From Balneolaceae bacterium (GTDB taxonomy: Bacteria; Bacteroidota; Rhodothermia; Balneolales; Balneolaceae), in assembly GCA_006969905.1 (NCBI GenBank), contig CP030887.1:186001-250000 (forward strand): 64,000 bases of DNA, read 5' to 3'. The translations under genes and the position numbers were made by a program. The notes below the pieces were generated by a model, which was not told the origin of the DNA, searched no databases, and saw only the letters and a list, made by a program, of their open reading frames with translations. Positions 43,528 to 53,810 of the stretch are shown here, in pieces; position 1 is the first letter of the stretch; every line of letters begins with the position of its first letter.

Positions 43528-45282
43528 ATGGCTACAGCTGAAGCAACAACAAAAACGCTGAAGGTTCAGCGTTTCAAACCTTCTGAAAACCCAACGAACA
43601 CTTACCTGACTGATGAGAAAGGTGTTTGGGCATGGATGACAACCGTTGATCATAAGAAAATCGGGATCATGTATCTCGTGGCAGTTGCTTTTTTCTTTGC
43701 ATTAGGTGGTTTTCTGGCAATAGCTCTACGTACAAAGCTCCTCACTGGGGCATCTATCGATTTTATTGACGCTGATGCTTACAACCAGCTCTTTACGCTG
43801 CATGGTGCAATCATGGTATTCTTTGTGCTGGTACCTAGTATACCCGCTGCACTTGGAAACTTTATTATGCCCATGCAATTGGGTGCAAAAGACGTTGCCT
43901 TTCCACGGCTAAACCTCGCGAGTTTCTACATCTATGTGGTTGGCGCCATTTTCACCTTTATAGCTCTGGCTCTTAATGGCCTGGACACTGGCTGGACTTT
44001 TTATACACCTTACAGCACTGAATCTGGTTCCAGTGTAATATGGGTAACCACAGGGGTATTTATCCTTGGGTTCTCTTCTATTTTGACAGGAACAAACTTT
44101 ATCACAACCATTCATAAGCTCCGGGCACCCGGTATTACCTGGAGTAAGCTTCCGCTCAATATCTGGGCATTATATGCTACTTCCGTAATCCAGGTTTTAG
44201 CAACTCCTGTACTTGCCATCACTTTACTACTGCTTATCATGGAGCGTTGGTTAGGTATTGGTATTTTTGACCCGGCAATGGGCGGAGACCCTGTTTTGTT
44301 CCAACATTTCTTCTGGTTCTATTCTCACCCGGCTGTATACATTATGATTGTTCCGGGATTCGGAATTATTTCAGAAGTAATTTCAACCTTCTCAAAGAAA
44401 ACAGTTTTTGGCTATTGGGCTATTGCTCTTTCTTCGCTAGCTATCGCTTTTATTGGTTTCCTGGTTTGGGGGCATCATATGTTCACCTCAGGTCAGTCAG
44501 CCGTAGCAACTACCGTGTTTTCCTTCCTTACTTTCCTTGTGGGGATTCCAACGGGTATCAAGATATTTAACTGGGTTGCCACACTTTATAAAGGCTCGAT
44601 AAAAATGGATACGCCGATGTTGTATGTGTTCATTTTCTTATTCCTTTTCTCCATAGGTGGATTTACAGGTATTATGCTGGGTACACTTTCTGTGAATATT
44701 CACTTGCATGATACTTACTACGTAGTAGCTCACTTTCACTATGTAATGATGGGCGGAACACTTATAGCCCTGCTTGCAGGCTTACATTACTGGTGGCCCA
44801 AAATGACAGGTAAAATGTATAATGAGCGGTTAGGAAAAGTTTCTGCCGTACTTATCTTTATTGGCTTTAATGTCACCTTCCTCCCCCAGTTTGTAATGGG
44901 TTCTCAGGGTATGCCAAGGCGTTATTACAATTATATTGATCAGTTTGCTCCTTTCCATCAAACGTCGACTATTGGGTCATACATACTTGGAGTTGGGTTC
45001 CTGATCATGCTGTATTATTTACTCCACTCCCTCTTCAGAGGAGAAAAAGCCCCTGCTAATCCATGGGGAAGCCGTGCGCTGGAATGGCAGGCTACTTCAC
45101 CTCCCGACTTCCATAACTTTGGACACACACCCGTCGTGATCCATGGCCCTTACGACTATCACCAACCCATGGAAGAATTCCAGCTAGGCATTGCAGTTGA
45201 TACCAATGGACATGGTAAAGACACACATGTTGAGCCTGATGATCCAGAATTGGATAAGTGGAAAAATTACAGCCTCGGCTAA
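43528..45282 (+). CDS. coxA: Cytochrome c oxidase subunit I, A2-type heme-copper oxidase
   Basis: The 584-residue subunit I has 12 membrane helices. I start at the ATG at 43528 right after the coxB stop; an upstream TTG would overlap it. His92 (LHGAIMVFF) is a heme a ligand. The CuB site shows FYSHPAVY with His267 and Tyr271, GHHMFTSG, and the heme ligands in [17 protein letters not shown]. The Glu of canonical GHPEVY is missing, and Tyr265-Ser266 precede the His. This YS motif defines the A2 subclass, whose proton channel uses the tyrosine. Dioxygen is reduced to water with proton pumping. Confidence 0.96.
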   Translation: MATAEATTKTLKVQRFKPSENPTNTYLTDEKGVWAWMTTVDHKKIGIMYLVAVAFFFALGGFLAIALRTKLLTGASIDFIDADAYNQLFTLHGAIMVFFVLVPSIPAALGNFIMPMQLGAKDVAFPRLNLASFYIYVVGAIFTFIALALNGLDTGWTFYTPYSTESGSSVIWVTTGVFILGFSSILTGTNFITTIHKLRAPGITWSKLPLNIWALYATSVIQVLATPVLAITLLLLIMERWLGIGIFDPAMGGDPVLFQHFFWFYSHPAVYIMIVPGFGIISEVISTFSKKTVFGYWAIALSSLAIAFIGFLVWGHHMFTSGQSAVATTVFSFLTFLVGIPTGIKIFNWVATLYKGSIKMDTPMLYVFIFLFLFSIGGFTGIMLGTLSVNIHLHDTYYVVAHFHYVMMGGTLIALLAGLHYWWPKMTGKMYNERLGKVSAVLIFIGFNVTFLPQFVMGSQGMPRRYYNYIDQFAPFHQTSTIGSYILGVGFLIMLYYLLHSLFRGEKAPANPWGSRALEWQATSPPDFHNFGHTPVVIHGPYDYHQPMEEFQLGIAVDTNGHGKDTHVEPDDPELDKWKNYSLG

Positions 45283-45313
45283 GAAATTAATAACCAATAA
45301 TCGGAAGATATAG

Positions 45314-45967
45314 ATGGCGAATCATTCATCAACACATCCAGCTCATGTTCAGCATCACTTTGTTGATTCTGAACAGCAGTTTGATAGTGCAAAAATGGGA
45401 ATGTGGGTATTCATTGTAAATGAAGTACTCTTCTTCGGGGGATTATTTTGTGCCTACATCGTTTTTAGAACCTGGTACCCTGATCTTTTCACACAAGCAG
45501 CTACCCAGTTAGATACATTTTGGGGAGCTGTAAATACAGTGGTTCTCATAGGTAGTAGTTTAACGGTAGCAATGGCTATCCGGTCTGCCCAAAAAAATCA
45601 GCAACGCGGACTTGAAATAAACCTTCTTATTACTATTGCTCTGGCTTGTGTATTCCTGGTTATTAAGTATTTCGAGTACTCCCATAAAATCCATATTGGT
45701 ATCCTTCCGGGAGCTGAAAACTATACTTTTGAAGGTATTGATCACCCCTTAGCTCACGTCTTTTTTGGGATTTATTATATCATGACAGGGGTTCACGGAC
45801 TCCATGTTATTGTAGGTATCGGCTTAATGCTTTGGATCTACTTCAGGGCTCGCAAAGGCGAGTTTGGAAGTGAGTATTACACTCCTGTTGAAATAACCGG
45901 CCTGTACTGGCACCTGGTTGACTTGATCTGGATTTTCCTATTTCCACTACTTTATTTAATTGAATGA
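45314..45967 (+). CDS. coxC: Cytochrome c oxidase subunit III
   Basis: A 217-residue membrane protein with about five to six helices, shorter than the classic seven-helix form because it lacks the first two, as in bacterial caa3 oxidases. Typical parts are SAKMGMWVFIVNEVLFFGGLFCAYIVFR, YFEYSHKIHIGILPG, IYYIMTGVHGLHVIVGIGLMLWI and YWHLVDLIWIFLFPLLYLIE. Subunit III stabilises the catalytic subunit. It lies 31 bases after coxA. Confidence 0.95.
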   Translation: MANHSSTHPAHVQHHFVDSEQQFDSAKMGMWVFIVNEVLFFGGLFCAYIVFRTWYPDLFTQAATQLDTFWGAVNTVVLIGSSLTVAMAIRSAQKNQQRGLEINLLITIALACVFLVIKYFEYSHKIHIGILPGAENYTFEGIDHPLAHVFFGIYYIMTGVHGLHVIVGIGLMLWIYFRARKGEFGSEYYTPVEITGLYWHLVDLIWIFLFPLLYLIE

Positions 45968-45982
45968 TAAGAGGACTTAATA

Positions 45983-46303
45983 ATGAGCGATAATCATAAA
46001 CACGGACATCATATTTCCACACCTGCACAGTTATGGGCTGTAGGTGGCGCATTAATTGTACTAACTATCGTAACTGTACTTTTTGCAAGGGTTATTCATT
46101 TACCCTATCCTTTTAACATCATAACTGCACTGGCAATAGCTTTTACGAAAGCAGGACTGGTAGCAGCTTTCTTTATGAACCTGTACTGGGATGTAAAATT
46201 TAACTTAATGTTACTCATAGCATCTCTTGCATTCTTTATCTTAATGGTAGCAATCACTTTGCTTGATACGCTGTACCGAATTGAAGTGGTTCCTTCTTTT
46301 TAA
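45983..46303 (+). CDS. coxD: Cytochrome c oxidase subunit IV family protein
   Basis: A 106-residue protein with three predicted membrane helices (about 18-38, 43-68 and 75-97) and the pattern ALAIAFTKAGLVAAFFMNLYWD that identifies small subunit IV proteins of prokaryotic caa3 and quinol oxidases. It starts at the ATG at 45983 with a GAGG ribosome site at 45971. It is the last gene of the respiratory operon, 24 bases before a strong terminator. Confidence 0.92.
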   Translation: MSDNHKHGHHISTPAQLWAVGGALIVLTIVTVLFARVIHLPYPFNIITALAIAFTKAGLVAAFFMNLYWDVKFNLMLLIASLAFFILMVAITLLDTLYRIEVVPSF

Positions 46304-46326
46304 GAACCAGAAACCCTTTTACATTT

Positions 46327-46363
46327 AAAGTCCTGTACAATCATGTTGTGCAGGACTTTTTTG
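46327..46363 (+). terminator. Rho-independent terminator of the ACIII/caa3 operon
   Basis: Arms AAGTCCTGTACAA and TTGTGCAGGACTT (13 bp, one wobble) with a 5-base loop are followed by a run of Ts (TTTTG). The A-stretch before the stem completes the canonical shape. This ends the operon that starts at 33225. Confidence 0.92.
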
Positions 46364-46423
46364 TTCATCCCACTTATTACTTTTCTATTTTAAGCCATCT
46401 ATCTGTTCATCTAATTTTCTTGT

Positions 46424-47296
46424 ATGGAACTCACAAAAACTACACTCGGTGATTTTGAACTTTACACCATCCCTGCCGGCGATGTAAAACTTGACGGTGG
46501 TGCCATGTTTGGCGTTGTCCCTAAAACACTATGGTCGAAAGGCATTGAAGCGGATGAGAAAAATCGTATTCAAATGACCATGAGGTGTTTGTTAATCAAG
46601 TCGAACAAAACAGGCAGGGTCTATCTTATTGATAATGGCTCCGGAGATAAGTTCAATGAAAAGATGACGGCTATTTACGGGCTTGATTATAGCAAACATA
46701 CCCTGATCGATTCCCTTGAGCGTAATGGATTTTCATTTGATGATATCACAGATATGGTTTTTACCCATCTGCATTTTGACCATTGCGGAGGTACCACCTC
46801 TTTTGATAATGAAAACCTGGTTTTCAATTTTAAGAACGCTACTCACTACGTACATAAAGATCAGTGGGAAACAGCTACAATCCCTAATGCCAGGGAAAAG
46901 GCCAGCTTCTTGAAAGAAAATATAGAGCCTATGAAATCCAGTGATCAAATCCAGCTTATAGGTGATGATCATGTCTTTGAGCCAGGGTTATCTATCATGG
47001 TAATGAATGGACATACTCGTGGGCAGATACTTCCTAAAATAGAAGCTGATGGAAAAACGATCATTTTTGTAGCTGATCTGCTTCCTACTCATGTTCATAT
47101 TCCATTAGCCTGGGTTATGGGTTATGATATGTATCCAACTCAAACTTTGAAGGAAAAAGAAGAATTTCTAGAGATTGCAGCGAATGAAAAATGGTACTTA
47201 TACCTTGAACATGATTACTATAAAGAAGTGATACAACTCAAAAAGGAAGATGGCAAATACAAAGTAAGTAACACACTAACCTTATCTGATTTATGA
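46424..47296 (+). CDS. MBL-fold metallo-hydrolase (lactonase-like)
   Basis: The 290-residue cytoplasmic metallo-beta-lactamase fold protein has the full metal motif FTHLHFDHCGG (HxHxDH), a later His in MNGHTRGQ and Asp in FVADLLPTHVH. The N-terminal YTIPAGDVKLDGGAMFGVVPK resembles AHL-lactonase/metallohydrolase enzymes such as AiiA or AttM. It probably opens lactones or cleaves phosphodiester bonds; the substrate is unknown. It follows the terminator and is transcribed on its own. Confidence 0.87.
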   Translation: MELTKTTLGDFELYTIPAGDVKLDGGAMFGVVPKTLWSKGIEADEKNRIQMTMRCLLIKSNKTGRVYLIDNGSGDKFNEKMTAIYGLDYSKHTLIDSLERNGFSFDDITDMVFTHLHFDHCGGTTSFDNENLVFNFKNATHYVHKDQWETATIPNAREKASFLKENIEPMKSSDQIQLIGDDHVFEPGLSIMVMNGHTRGQILPKIEADGKTIIFVADLLPTHVHIPLAWVMGYDMYPTQTLKEKEEFLEIAANEKWYLYLEHDYYKEVIQLKKEDGKYKVSNTLTLSDL

Positions 47297-47363
47297 GGAT
47301 AATATTACCTTCCATTTACGGTTTTTTAGAACTAGTGTAATATAAATTCCCTTTATTTCTGTT

Positions 47364-50300
47364 GTGAAAGATTCAACCAAGCATACTAAAGCATTTGAAC
47401 TACGAGGGTTACTCAAAAAAGCCCATAGTTTATTAAAACTACGATCTCGCTTTAGTCACATACTTTTTGGGGTTGGGATATTTTTTGTGCTCCTGCTTTT
47501 CCTGGTTCTTTTTGAAAATTCGTTTTTTTTAAGTCCCTTTTTTAAAGGCAGCTATCTTTTGGCAGCAGTAATCATTGCTGCTTTAGCCTTATGGAGCTTT
47601 AGAAAAAAATCACAGCTTGATGATTTTAAGAACTTCTATCGCACCTTTAGCAAGTCATCCGGTTTTAATGAAGTAAACTATACATTAGACCTGGAAGATC
47701 ACTCTATAGCTGATCAGACTCTTGTAAATGCCGCCATTGAACAAAACCTCTCTAAGATCGATGCCCGGTTGTTTTCGGACAAACTCGATGAGTATGTAAA
47801 AACCCATACAATTACCCGCTTCTATCAACAGTCTATACTCCTGGTTTTATTCTCATTTAGTTTAATAGCCGTATCTGCGTCTTTTCTGGACCAGGCAACC
47901 ATCCGTACCCTTACATTTTGGGAAGTTTATGAAAAGCCAAATCCCTTTGAATACTCCGTTGAGCCCAAACACATAACTATTGAACAAGGCAGTGATTTTA
48001 TCGCAACCGTCACATTCCAAAATGAGAACCCGCCTGAACAGGTTTCCTTGAAACTCAAAACATCGGTTGAAGATGAATTCAGAATCCGTAATATGGAATA
48101 TTCGAATGGAGGTTATCGATCAATCCCGTTATCTGTAAGCAATAGTTTACAATACTTTATAGAAATGGATGGTTTTCGATCCGAAACATATACTGTTTCC
48201 GTTCAGTTGCGGCCCCGCTTCTCAGAATTAGCAGCTATAGTTACCCCTCCCTCCTACACTAAACTGGATTCAGCAATATCATCCTATCCGTTCTCAACAA
48301 TTCGGGCTTACCAAGGTTCTGAAATTAAATTAAGGGGGGTTCTTAATAAAAAAGTTGAGGAGGCTGTTTTCCAAAAAAATAATGAAAATAAAAATATTGA
48401 GCCTGTTCAAAACGCACTAACCACACAATTTAGTGTTGCTCAAAGGGATACCTTTTCTTTCAGCTTAAAAGATGAATCCGGCCTCACAAATCGAAATCCT
48501 TTCCGGTTCATAATTGAACCTGTTAAGGATCAATATCCCCTGGTAGAGCTTGTGGAACCTTCTGCCTCTTTTGAGATGATTGAACCTCAACTACTGAATC
48601 TCATTTATAAAGCTACTGATGATTTTTCCATTCAAAAAGCAGAATTAAGGTATGAGCTAAAAAAAGCCTATGTAGATGCCCCTGTTAAAGGAAATAAACC
48701 ACTGGTAAGGCCTGCGAGTGGGGTACTGCAAAATATTGAATGGAGTTTGAATGAATTGGAATTAGCCCCTCTTGATCAGCTTTCTTTCTGGATAGAAGCT
48801 ACAGATAATGATGGTTATAATGGGGCTAAGTCATCCAGATCTCAGGTTATTACCTTAACCGTTCCCTCCCTGGTCGATTATTTTGAAGGTCTGGATGAAG
48901 ATGAAACAGAAGTAGAAACCGGGCTTGAGGAAGTGTCTGATGCTTTTGAAAAAATAGAACAACAGTATGAAGAATTCAAAGAAGCTCTAAAAGAGAATCC
49001 CCAAGGCGGTTTTGAACAACAGCAACAACTGGAAGAAGTTCAAAAACAGCAGGAAAAACTTGAAGAGCGCATTGAGGAACTGAATAAGAAGTTTGAGGAG
49101 ATAAAAGAAGAAATCAACGAAAACAGCCTTCTATCAGAAGAGACTCGTGAGGCGTACGAGGAACTCCAAAAACTAATGGAAGAAATTGATGATCCTGCCT
49201 TTAGGGAAGCACTTGAGCAAATGACGGAGCAGCTCAATCAAATGTCTCCTGAACAAATGCGAAAAGCTATGGAGAATTTTGAGTTCAATGAAGAGCTTTA
49301 CAAGCAACGCCTTGAGCGAACTATTGAGCTTTTCAAACAACTAAAACTTATGTCGGATATGGAGAAACTGGCTAAGGCTTTTGAGGACCAGGCCCGGCAG
49401 GAACAGGAATTAGCGGAAAACCCTCCAGGTAATGAAGAACTGGAAAATAAGCGCTCAGAAGACCTGAATCAGCTGGAAAAACTCGAAGAAGCAATTGAAG
49501 AGCTTTCAGAAAACACATCACAAAAGACAGAGACCCCGGTAAAGGAATTCCAAAAAGAAGCTCAACAAGAACTGGATGACATTAAAAAACAAATCGAAGA
49601 GGCCCTGAAGGAAATGGGCGAACAGCCCTCTGAGAATAGTGACCAACAACAAAGCCAGCCCCAACAAAATCAAAACTTCCAGCAACAATATCAGAAATTA
49701 GCAGAAAAAACCCAGCAGGCTATGCAGGGAATGCAACAACAGCAAATGCAAATCAATATAGCAGGCTTGCAATATATTTTATACTCCTTGTTGAACTTAT
49801 CTAATGAGCAGGAAGTATTGGTTACTTCTACCCAGGAAACTGAAAGCCGTAGCCTGGCTTATGTTGACTATGCCCGTGATCAAAAGAATGTAGAGCTGAT
49901 TTTTAAAATTATGTCAGATTCGCTATACCAGCTTTCTTCTGAGATCCCGCAATTCTCAAATGAAATAAATAAGAAAAAACTGGAAGTTGAAAATCAACTT
50001 TCCCGCTCTATTGAGCAAATGGCAGAAAGGGACCGAAGAAATTCATCTGTGGCTTCCAGGCAGGCGTTTGGAGGGATAAATGAACTTTCGTTTATGATCG
50101 CTAATCTTCTGGAACAGCTTCAAGATGGTGATAATCAAGGCGGAGGAGGTGGTGGTTCTATGAGCCTGCAACAAATGATGCAGCAAATGGAACAGATGGG
50201 GCAAAGCCAAAAACAATTAAATGAGCAAATCCAGAATATGATAAATGATATCCAGGGAGAGCGATTATCGAATGATCAAATGGAGCGATTGAACCAGCTG

Positions 50301-50723
50301 GCTAAGCAACAAAATGCCATTCGTAAGCAGCTTGAAGAAATTCAGCGCAATGGGGGAGCTGATGGAGATCGTATTGGTAGCGAGCTGGAGCGAATGATTG
50401 AAGAAATGGAAGATACCATTAATGACCTGCGTGGTGGTGCAGTTGATCCACTGCTAATTGAGCGACAACAGAATATTTTATCTCGCATGTTGAACGCTGA
50501 AAAAGCACTACAGGAAAGAGATGAAGAGGAAAAAAGGGAAGGAAAAAGTGCCGATGCTTTAGAGCAGGCTACACCCCCTGAAATGACTTTGGAAGAGCTT
50601 GAAAAACAAATCCGTGCCCGTCTTAACGACCCGAATTTCACTAAATATGCGCCGGATTACCAGCGATTGATTGAGCGATATTTTGAATTACTCAAGCTCA
50701 TCCAATCAAGGCAGGTTCAGTAG
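47364..50723 (+). CDS. Very large coiled-coil membrane protein, DUF4175-like
   Basis: The 1119-residue protein has two membrane helices near the N-terminus (about 35-75) and a third at about 150-170. A beta-rich periplasmic region follows (about 190-500). The rest (about 500-1119) is a long coiled coil, rich in Glu, Gln and Lys, with Met-Gln-rich patches such as MQGMQQQQMQ and a glycine patch GGGGGGS. This matches the DUF4175-type proteins of Bacteroidota. Their role is not known; the neighbouring Bat-type gene is common. The start is a GTG at 47364, since no ATG lies before the first helix. It converges with a phosphatase gene two bases away. Confidence 0.82.
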   Translation: MKDSTKHTKAFELRGLLKKAHSLLKLRSRFSHILFGVGIFFVLLLFLVLFENSFFLSPFFKGSYLLAAVIIAALALWSFRKKSQLDDFKNFYRTFSKSSGFNEVNYTLDLEDHSIADQTLVNAAIEQNLSKIDARLFSDKLDEYVKTHTITRFYQQSILLVLFSFSLIAVSASFLDQATIRTLTFWEVYEKPNPFEYSVEPKHITIEQGSDFIATVTFQNENPPEQVSLKLKTSVEDEFRIRNMEYSNGGYRSIPLSVSNSLQYFIEMDGFRSETYTVSVQLRPRFSELAAIVTPPSYTKLDSAISSYPFSTIRAYQGSEIKLRGVLNKKVEEAVFQKNNENKNIEPVQNALTTQFSVAQRDTFSFSLKDESGLTNRNPFRFIIEPVKDQYPLVELVEPSASFEMIEPQLLNLIYKATDDFSIQKAELRYELKKAYVDAPVKGNKPLVRPASGVLQNIEWSLNELELAPLDQLSFWIEATDNDGYNGAKSSRSQVITLTVPSLVDYFEGLDEDETEVETGLEEVSDAFEKIEQQYEEFKEALKENPQGGFEQQQQLEEVQKQQEKLEERIEELNKKFEEIKEEINENSLLSEETREAYEELQKLMEEIDDPAFREALEQMTEQLNQMSPEQMRKAMENFEFNEELYKQRLERTIELFKQLKLMSDMEKLAKAFEDQARQEQELAENPPGNEELENKRSEDLNQLEKLEEAIEELSENTSQKTETPVKEFQKEAQQELDDIKKQIEEALKEMGEQPSENSDQQQSQPQQNQNFQQQYQKLAEKTQQAMQGMQQQQMQINIAGLQYILYSLLNLSNEQEVLVTSTQETESRSLAYVDYARDQKNVELIFKIMSDSLYQLSSEIPQFSNEINKKKLEVENQLSRSIEQMAERDRRNSSVASRQAFGGINELSFMIANLLEQLQDGDNQGGGGGGSMSLQQMMQQMEQMGQSQKQLNEQIQNMINDIQGERLSNDQMERLNQLAKQQNAIRKQLEEIQRNGGADGDRIGSELERMIEEMEDTINDLRGGAVDPLLIERQQNILSRMLNAEKALQERDEEEKREGKSADALEQATPPEMTLEELEKQIRARLNDPNFTKYAPDYQRLIERYFELLKLIQSRQVQ

Positions 50724-50725
50724 TA

Positions 50726-51478
50726 TTACACCAGTGAATGGTTGTACTCAATGATATCCTGATATGCTTCCAGTACAGCCTCCGTAACTGAGCTTTCTAA
50801 AGCAAAATCTACCTTCTCCCTTACATACTCTTTTGCATTTTTGGGAGCATAAGAACGCCCCACAATCTCAAGTCCCGGAAGGTCTCCCCCTGTATCTCCA
50901 ATATAAGCCATTTCGGATAGCCCGATATTCATGTATTTGGAGAGCTGCTTTATACCTTCACCCTTATTTGTACTTTTTGAAATTACATTGATAGAAGCAT
51001 CGGTATAATGTGCTTCAAAATCAGGATGGTTTTTTTGAACCCACTCAACAATGTCCGGATATATTTTGTGAATAATCTCAGGCTTTTGATTTATGATTCC
51101 GATATCTGTTCGTTTCGCAAACTCAGGAATAGTGCCCGGTATCCGGCTAATAAACTCTTTGTACAGATACTTCTTTATATGATCGAGTTCTTGTTCCCGT
51201 GCATCATCAAAAGTGGGGTGCCAAATAAGTTCATTTGTCTGCATGTCATAAATTCCACCCCCGCTTTCAAATATCATAGGTTGTTCCATACCAAACCATT
51301 GAGAAATAGCTTCGATATATGGCATGGGCCTTCCTGAGCAAATAGTCATTGGGGGAATTAGCCGTTCAGTTTTGCTCCGGCTTATTATTTCTTTAATCTG
51401 TAATGCCACTTCCCAATCCGGACTTTGCCAGGGCATACTCATGCAGCCGTCCAGGTCTGTGATAAATAGTTTTATCAT
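50726..51478 (-). CDS. HAD-superfamily phosphatase (type IIB)
   Basis: The 250-residue protein has the HAD motif I with the nucleophilic aspartate in FITDLDGC, motif II in TICSGRP, the Lys in TNKGEGIKQL and motif IV in YIGDTGGDLPGLE. The cap between about 85 and 180 is of the type seen in sucrose-6-phosphate or mannosyl-3-phosphoglycerate phosphatases. The substrate is probably a sugar phosphate. I start at the ATG at 51478, which shares one base with the stop of the upstream VWA gene (TGATG), so the two are coupled. Confidence 0.85.
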   Translation of the reverse strand: MIKLFITDLDGCMSMPWQSPDWEVALQIKEIISRSKTERLIPPMTICSGRPMPYIEAISQWFGMEQPMIFESGGGIYDMQTNELIWHPTFDDAREQELDHIKKYLYKEFISRIPGTIPEFAKRTDIGIINQKPEIIHKIYPDIVEWVQKNHPDFEAHYTDASINVISKSTNKGEGIKQLSKYMNIGLSEMAYIGDTGGDLPGLEIVGRSYAPKNAKEYVREKVDFALESSVTEAVLEAYQDIIEYNHSLV

Positions 51479-52494
51479 CAATTATTTTTTCTTGAGGTTG
51501 GGGTAAGATATCCGAAAACGAGACAGCATAAAGCCAGCGCCCCCATCCATTGATACTGATTTTTATAGTCGGCATACTCCTGGCTGGAAAACTCCCCTTT
51601 CTCTAACTCACCAATACGGGCTAAGAATGCATCAATTCCATCATTTCCTCTCTCTATTGAATAGTAGGCTCCGCTGCTTTTGCTTGCTATTTCCCGTAGC
51701 ACATCGCTTTGAAGTGAAGTAGTAACCACCTTGCCGTCCCGGTCTCGCTTATAGCCAATTAATGAACCCGTATTATCATATAATGGAATGGTTGTGCCCA
51801 TATTGGTTCCTATCCCAAGTGTATAAACATATATATTTTTATCGATCAGTTTTTCCAAGGCCTCATCATACGATTGGCCGTGATCTTCTCCGTCAGAAAT
51901 AATCAAAAGTACCTTTGCCGCCTCGGTAGCATTTTCTTCAAGGGTTTCAAAAGCCGTAAATGCTGTTTCCATGGCCGACTTAAAATCCGTAGCTGAACTT
52001 GGCATCTGATCAGTATCTGCTATCTCAAGAAATAGCTTTAATGCCGAGTAGTCCAATGTCATCGGACTTTGAAGGTATGCTTCGCCTGTAAAAACGATTA
52101 ACCCAACTCTGTCCCCTTTCAATCTCTCTATTAAGCGATTAACCTCGAACTTTGCTTTTTCGAGGCGGCTGGGCCTTACATCTTCAGCATTCATACTTGC
52201 CGAAAGATCTAAAGCTATCAACATATCAATACCCTGCCTCTTAACCTCACGAACTTCAGTCCCTATTTTTGGCCCGGCAAGTGCCAGGATAAGAAATACC
52301 AAACCAACAATAATAAATGTGGACCGGATGATATCCCCGGTCTTCCAATAGCCTTTTCTCAACATCGCAAACAACTCCTCGCTGAAAAGGGCTATCCTTT
52401 TCTCCTGCAGCTTTCTGCTACGTATCCATATTCCCAGAATAAGAATGGGAATTAGGATGAACAGCCATAGTAAAATCGGAGATTGCCAGATCAT
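51478..52494 (-). CDS. batA: BatA-like von Willebrand factor A membrane protein
   Basis: The 338-residue protein has two N-terminal membrane helices (about 8-25 and 57-76), a VWA domain with the MIDAS motif DLSAS (96-100), Thr in FTGEAYLQSPMT and Asp in ISDGEDHG, and a C-terminal membrane helix (about 310-330). This is the BatA (Bacteroides aerotolerance) layout. Bat proteins are linked to stress resistance, usually with a MoxR ATPase and BatB-E, which are not seen here. The gene is translationally coupled to the phosphatase gene. Confidence 0.88.
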   Translation of the reverse strand: MIWQSPILLWLFILIPILILGIWIRSRKLQEKRIALFSEELFAMLRKGYWKTGDIIRSTFIIVGLVFLILALAGPKIGTEVREVKRQGIDMLIALDLSASMNAEDVRPSRLEKAKFEVNRLIERLKGDRVGLIVFTGEAYLQSPMTLDYSALKLFLEIADTDQMPSSATDFKSAMETAFTAFETLEENATEAAKVLLIISDGEDHGQSYDEALEKLIDKNIYVYTLGIGTNMGTTIPLYDNTGSLIGYKRDRDGKVVTTSLQSDVLREIASKSSGAYYSIERGNDGIDAFLARIGELEKGEFSSQEYADYKNQYQWMGALALCCLVFGYLTPTSRKNN

Positions 52495-52541
52495 GTTTTC
52501 AAATTTGGAACGAAGATAAGATCGTTTTTTTGTTTGCTCAA

Positions 52542-53810
52542 CTAATCAATTAATACAACTTGTAAATCCATCAAATTTATTCCTGTATGCCCGGTTTTTA
52601 TATGGGTTCCCACTTGATCATGGAAATGATAGGAGTCATTATTTTTCAGAAATACCTCAGGTTCAAGCTTCTTCTTTCTGGCAATCAAAGTGGTTTCCGA
52701 ATTAACAATAGCACCTGCTGCGTCTGTTGGGCCGTCAATTCCATCTGTCCCCATGCTAAGGATGCTTATAGGGTGTTGGCCTTCTATTGATAATGCTGCC
52801 ATTAAAGCCAGTTCCTGATTACGGCCACCTTTTCCATTTCCTTTTACATTTACCGTACTTTCTCCATGAAAAACAAGTGCTGCGGGTTTTTTAGCCTCAT
52901 CCTTCCCTCCTAAAACTGCAACAGCCTTGCTGCATATTTGTTTCGAGACTTTTTGAACATTACCGGAATATGAATCCGGAGAAACCCAGGTATTATAACC
53001 TTCTTTTTTTAATCGTAAAGCTACCTGTTCAGCTAAACCAGAACTTTTTGAAACAACTTTCACAGTATGGTCAGGGTGCTCATCAGTACCTGGCTTAGGG
53101 TTCTCAGGTACAATCCCATCCATCCCAAATTGAATGTGATCCTTAATACCGGCAGGTATTTCATTCCATAACTTATAATTCATAAGAATATCATACGCAT
53201 CTTTGAAAGTAGACGAATCGTGTATGGTAGGCCCACTTCCAATAGTCCCGGGATCATCACCCGGAACATCAGATGATATTAGTGTGGTTAGCCTGGTATG
53301 TTTTAATTCCTGTGCTAACTTACCACCCTTTAGCTCGCAGGTATGTTTCCTTACCACATTCATTTCATGAATAGAAGCTCCTGAATTCAGAAGCAGCCTA
53401 TATAATTCTTGAAGGTCTTTTATCTCAACCCCAAAAGGTGGAATACAGAGCATAGCCGAAGCCCCTCCTGAAAGGCAAAAAACCACGTGGTCTCCGGCGG
53501 GAACTTTTTTGGCTAAATCCAATAGTTCATAAGAAGCTGCTACGGTATCCTTAGTTGGATACGGGTGTGAGCCTTCAAAAACCTGGTATGGTTTTTCTCT
53601 AATCTCTTTCACACCTGTAATTATGATACCATCAATAATATGCGAATCATCAATATTCAGGTCGTCACACATTGAAAGCGCCCCTTTCCCCACACCAATT
53701 AACCAAAAATCATTTCTCCCAAGATTGATGCCTTTACTCAAATCTGGTATTTGATTAAATGGAACTAGTCCTTTTAAAATATTGAACTGCTTCTTAAGCT
53801 TTTGCTTCAA
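52542..53810 (-). CDS. Glycerate 2-kinase (MOFRL family, GckA/TtuD)
   Basis: The 422-residue class-2 glycerate kinase phosphorylates glycerate using ATP, in the serine/glyoxylate and sugar acid routes. It has the N-terminal DUF4147 domain (GVGKGALSM, GSHPYPTKDT, VVFCLSGGASAMLCIPP, RKHTCELKGGKLA) and the C-terminal MOFRL domain (GGRNQELALMAAL, GTDGIDGPTDAAGAI). The start is a TTG at 53810: an AAGGAGG ribosome site lies 7 bases upstream (53818-53824) and a stop codon just before it rules out a longer frame. The TTG sits 17 bases inside the upstream membrane protein gene. Confidence 0.92.
   Translation of the reverse strand: MKQKLKKQFNILKGLVPFNQIPDLSKGINLGRNDFWLIGVGKGALSMCDDLNIDDSHIIDGIIITGVKEIREKPYQVFEGSHPYPTKDTVAASYELLDLAKKVPAGDHVVFCLSGGASAMLCIPPFGVEIKDLQELYRLLLNSGASIHEMNVVRKHTCELKGGKLAQELKHTRLTTLISSDVPGDDPGTIGSGPTIHDSSTFKDAYDILMNYKLWNEIPAGIKDHIQFGMDGIVPENPKPGTDEHPDHTVKVVSKSSGLAEQVALRLKKEGYNTWVSPDSYSGNVQKVSKQICSKAVAVLGGKDEAKKPAALVFHGESTVNVKGNGKGGRNQELALMAALSIEGQHPISILSMGTDGIDGPTDAAGAIVNSETTLIARKKKLEPEVFLKNNDSYHFHDQVGTHIKTGHTGINLMDLQVVLID

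Noticed and set aside
48890-50640. Serine-rich minus-strand frames opposite the coiled-coil protein
   Set aside because: They are the reverse reading of Glu/Gln-rich codons and have no start signals or domain.
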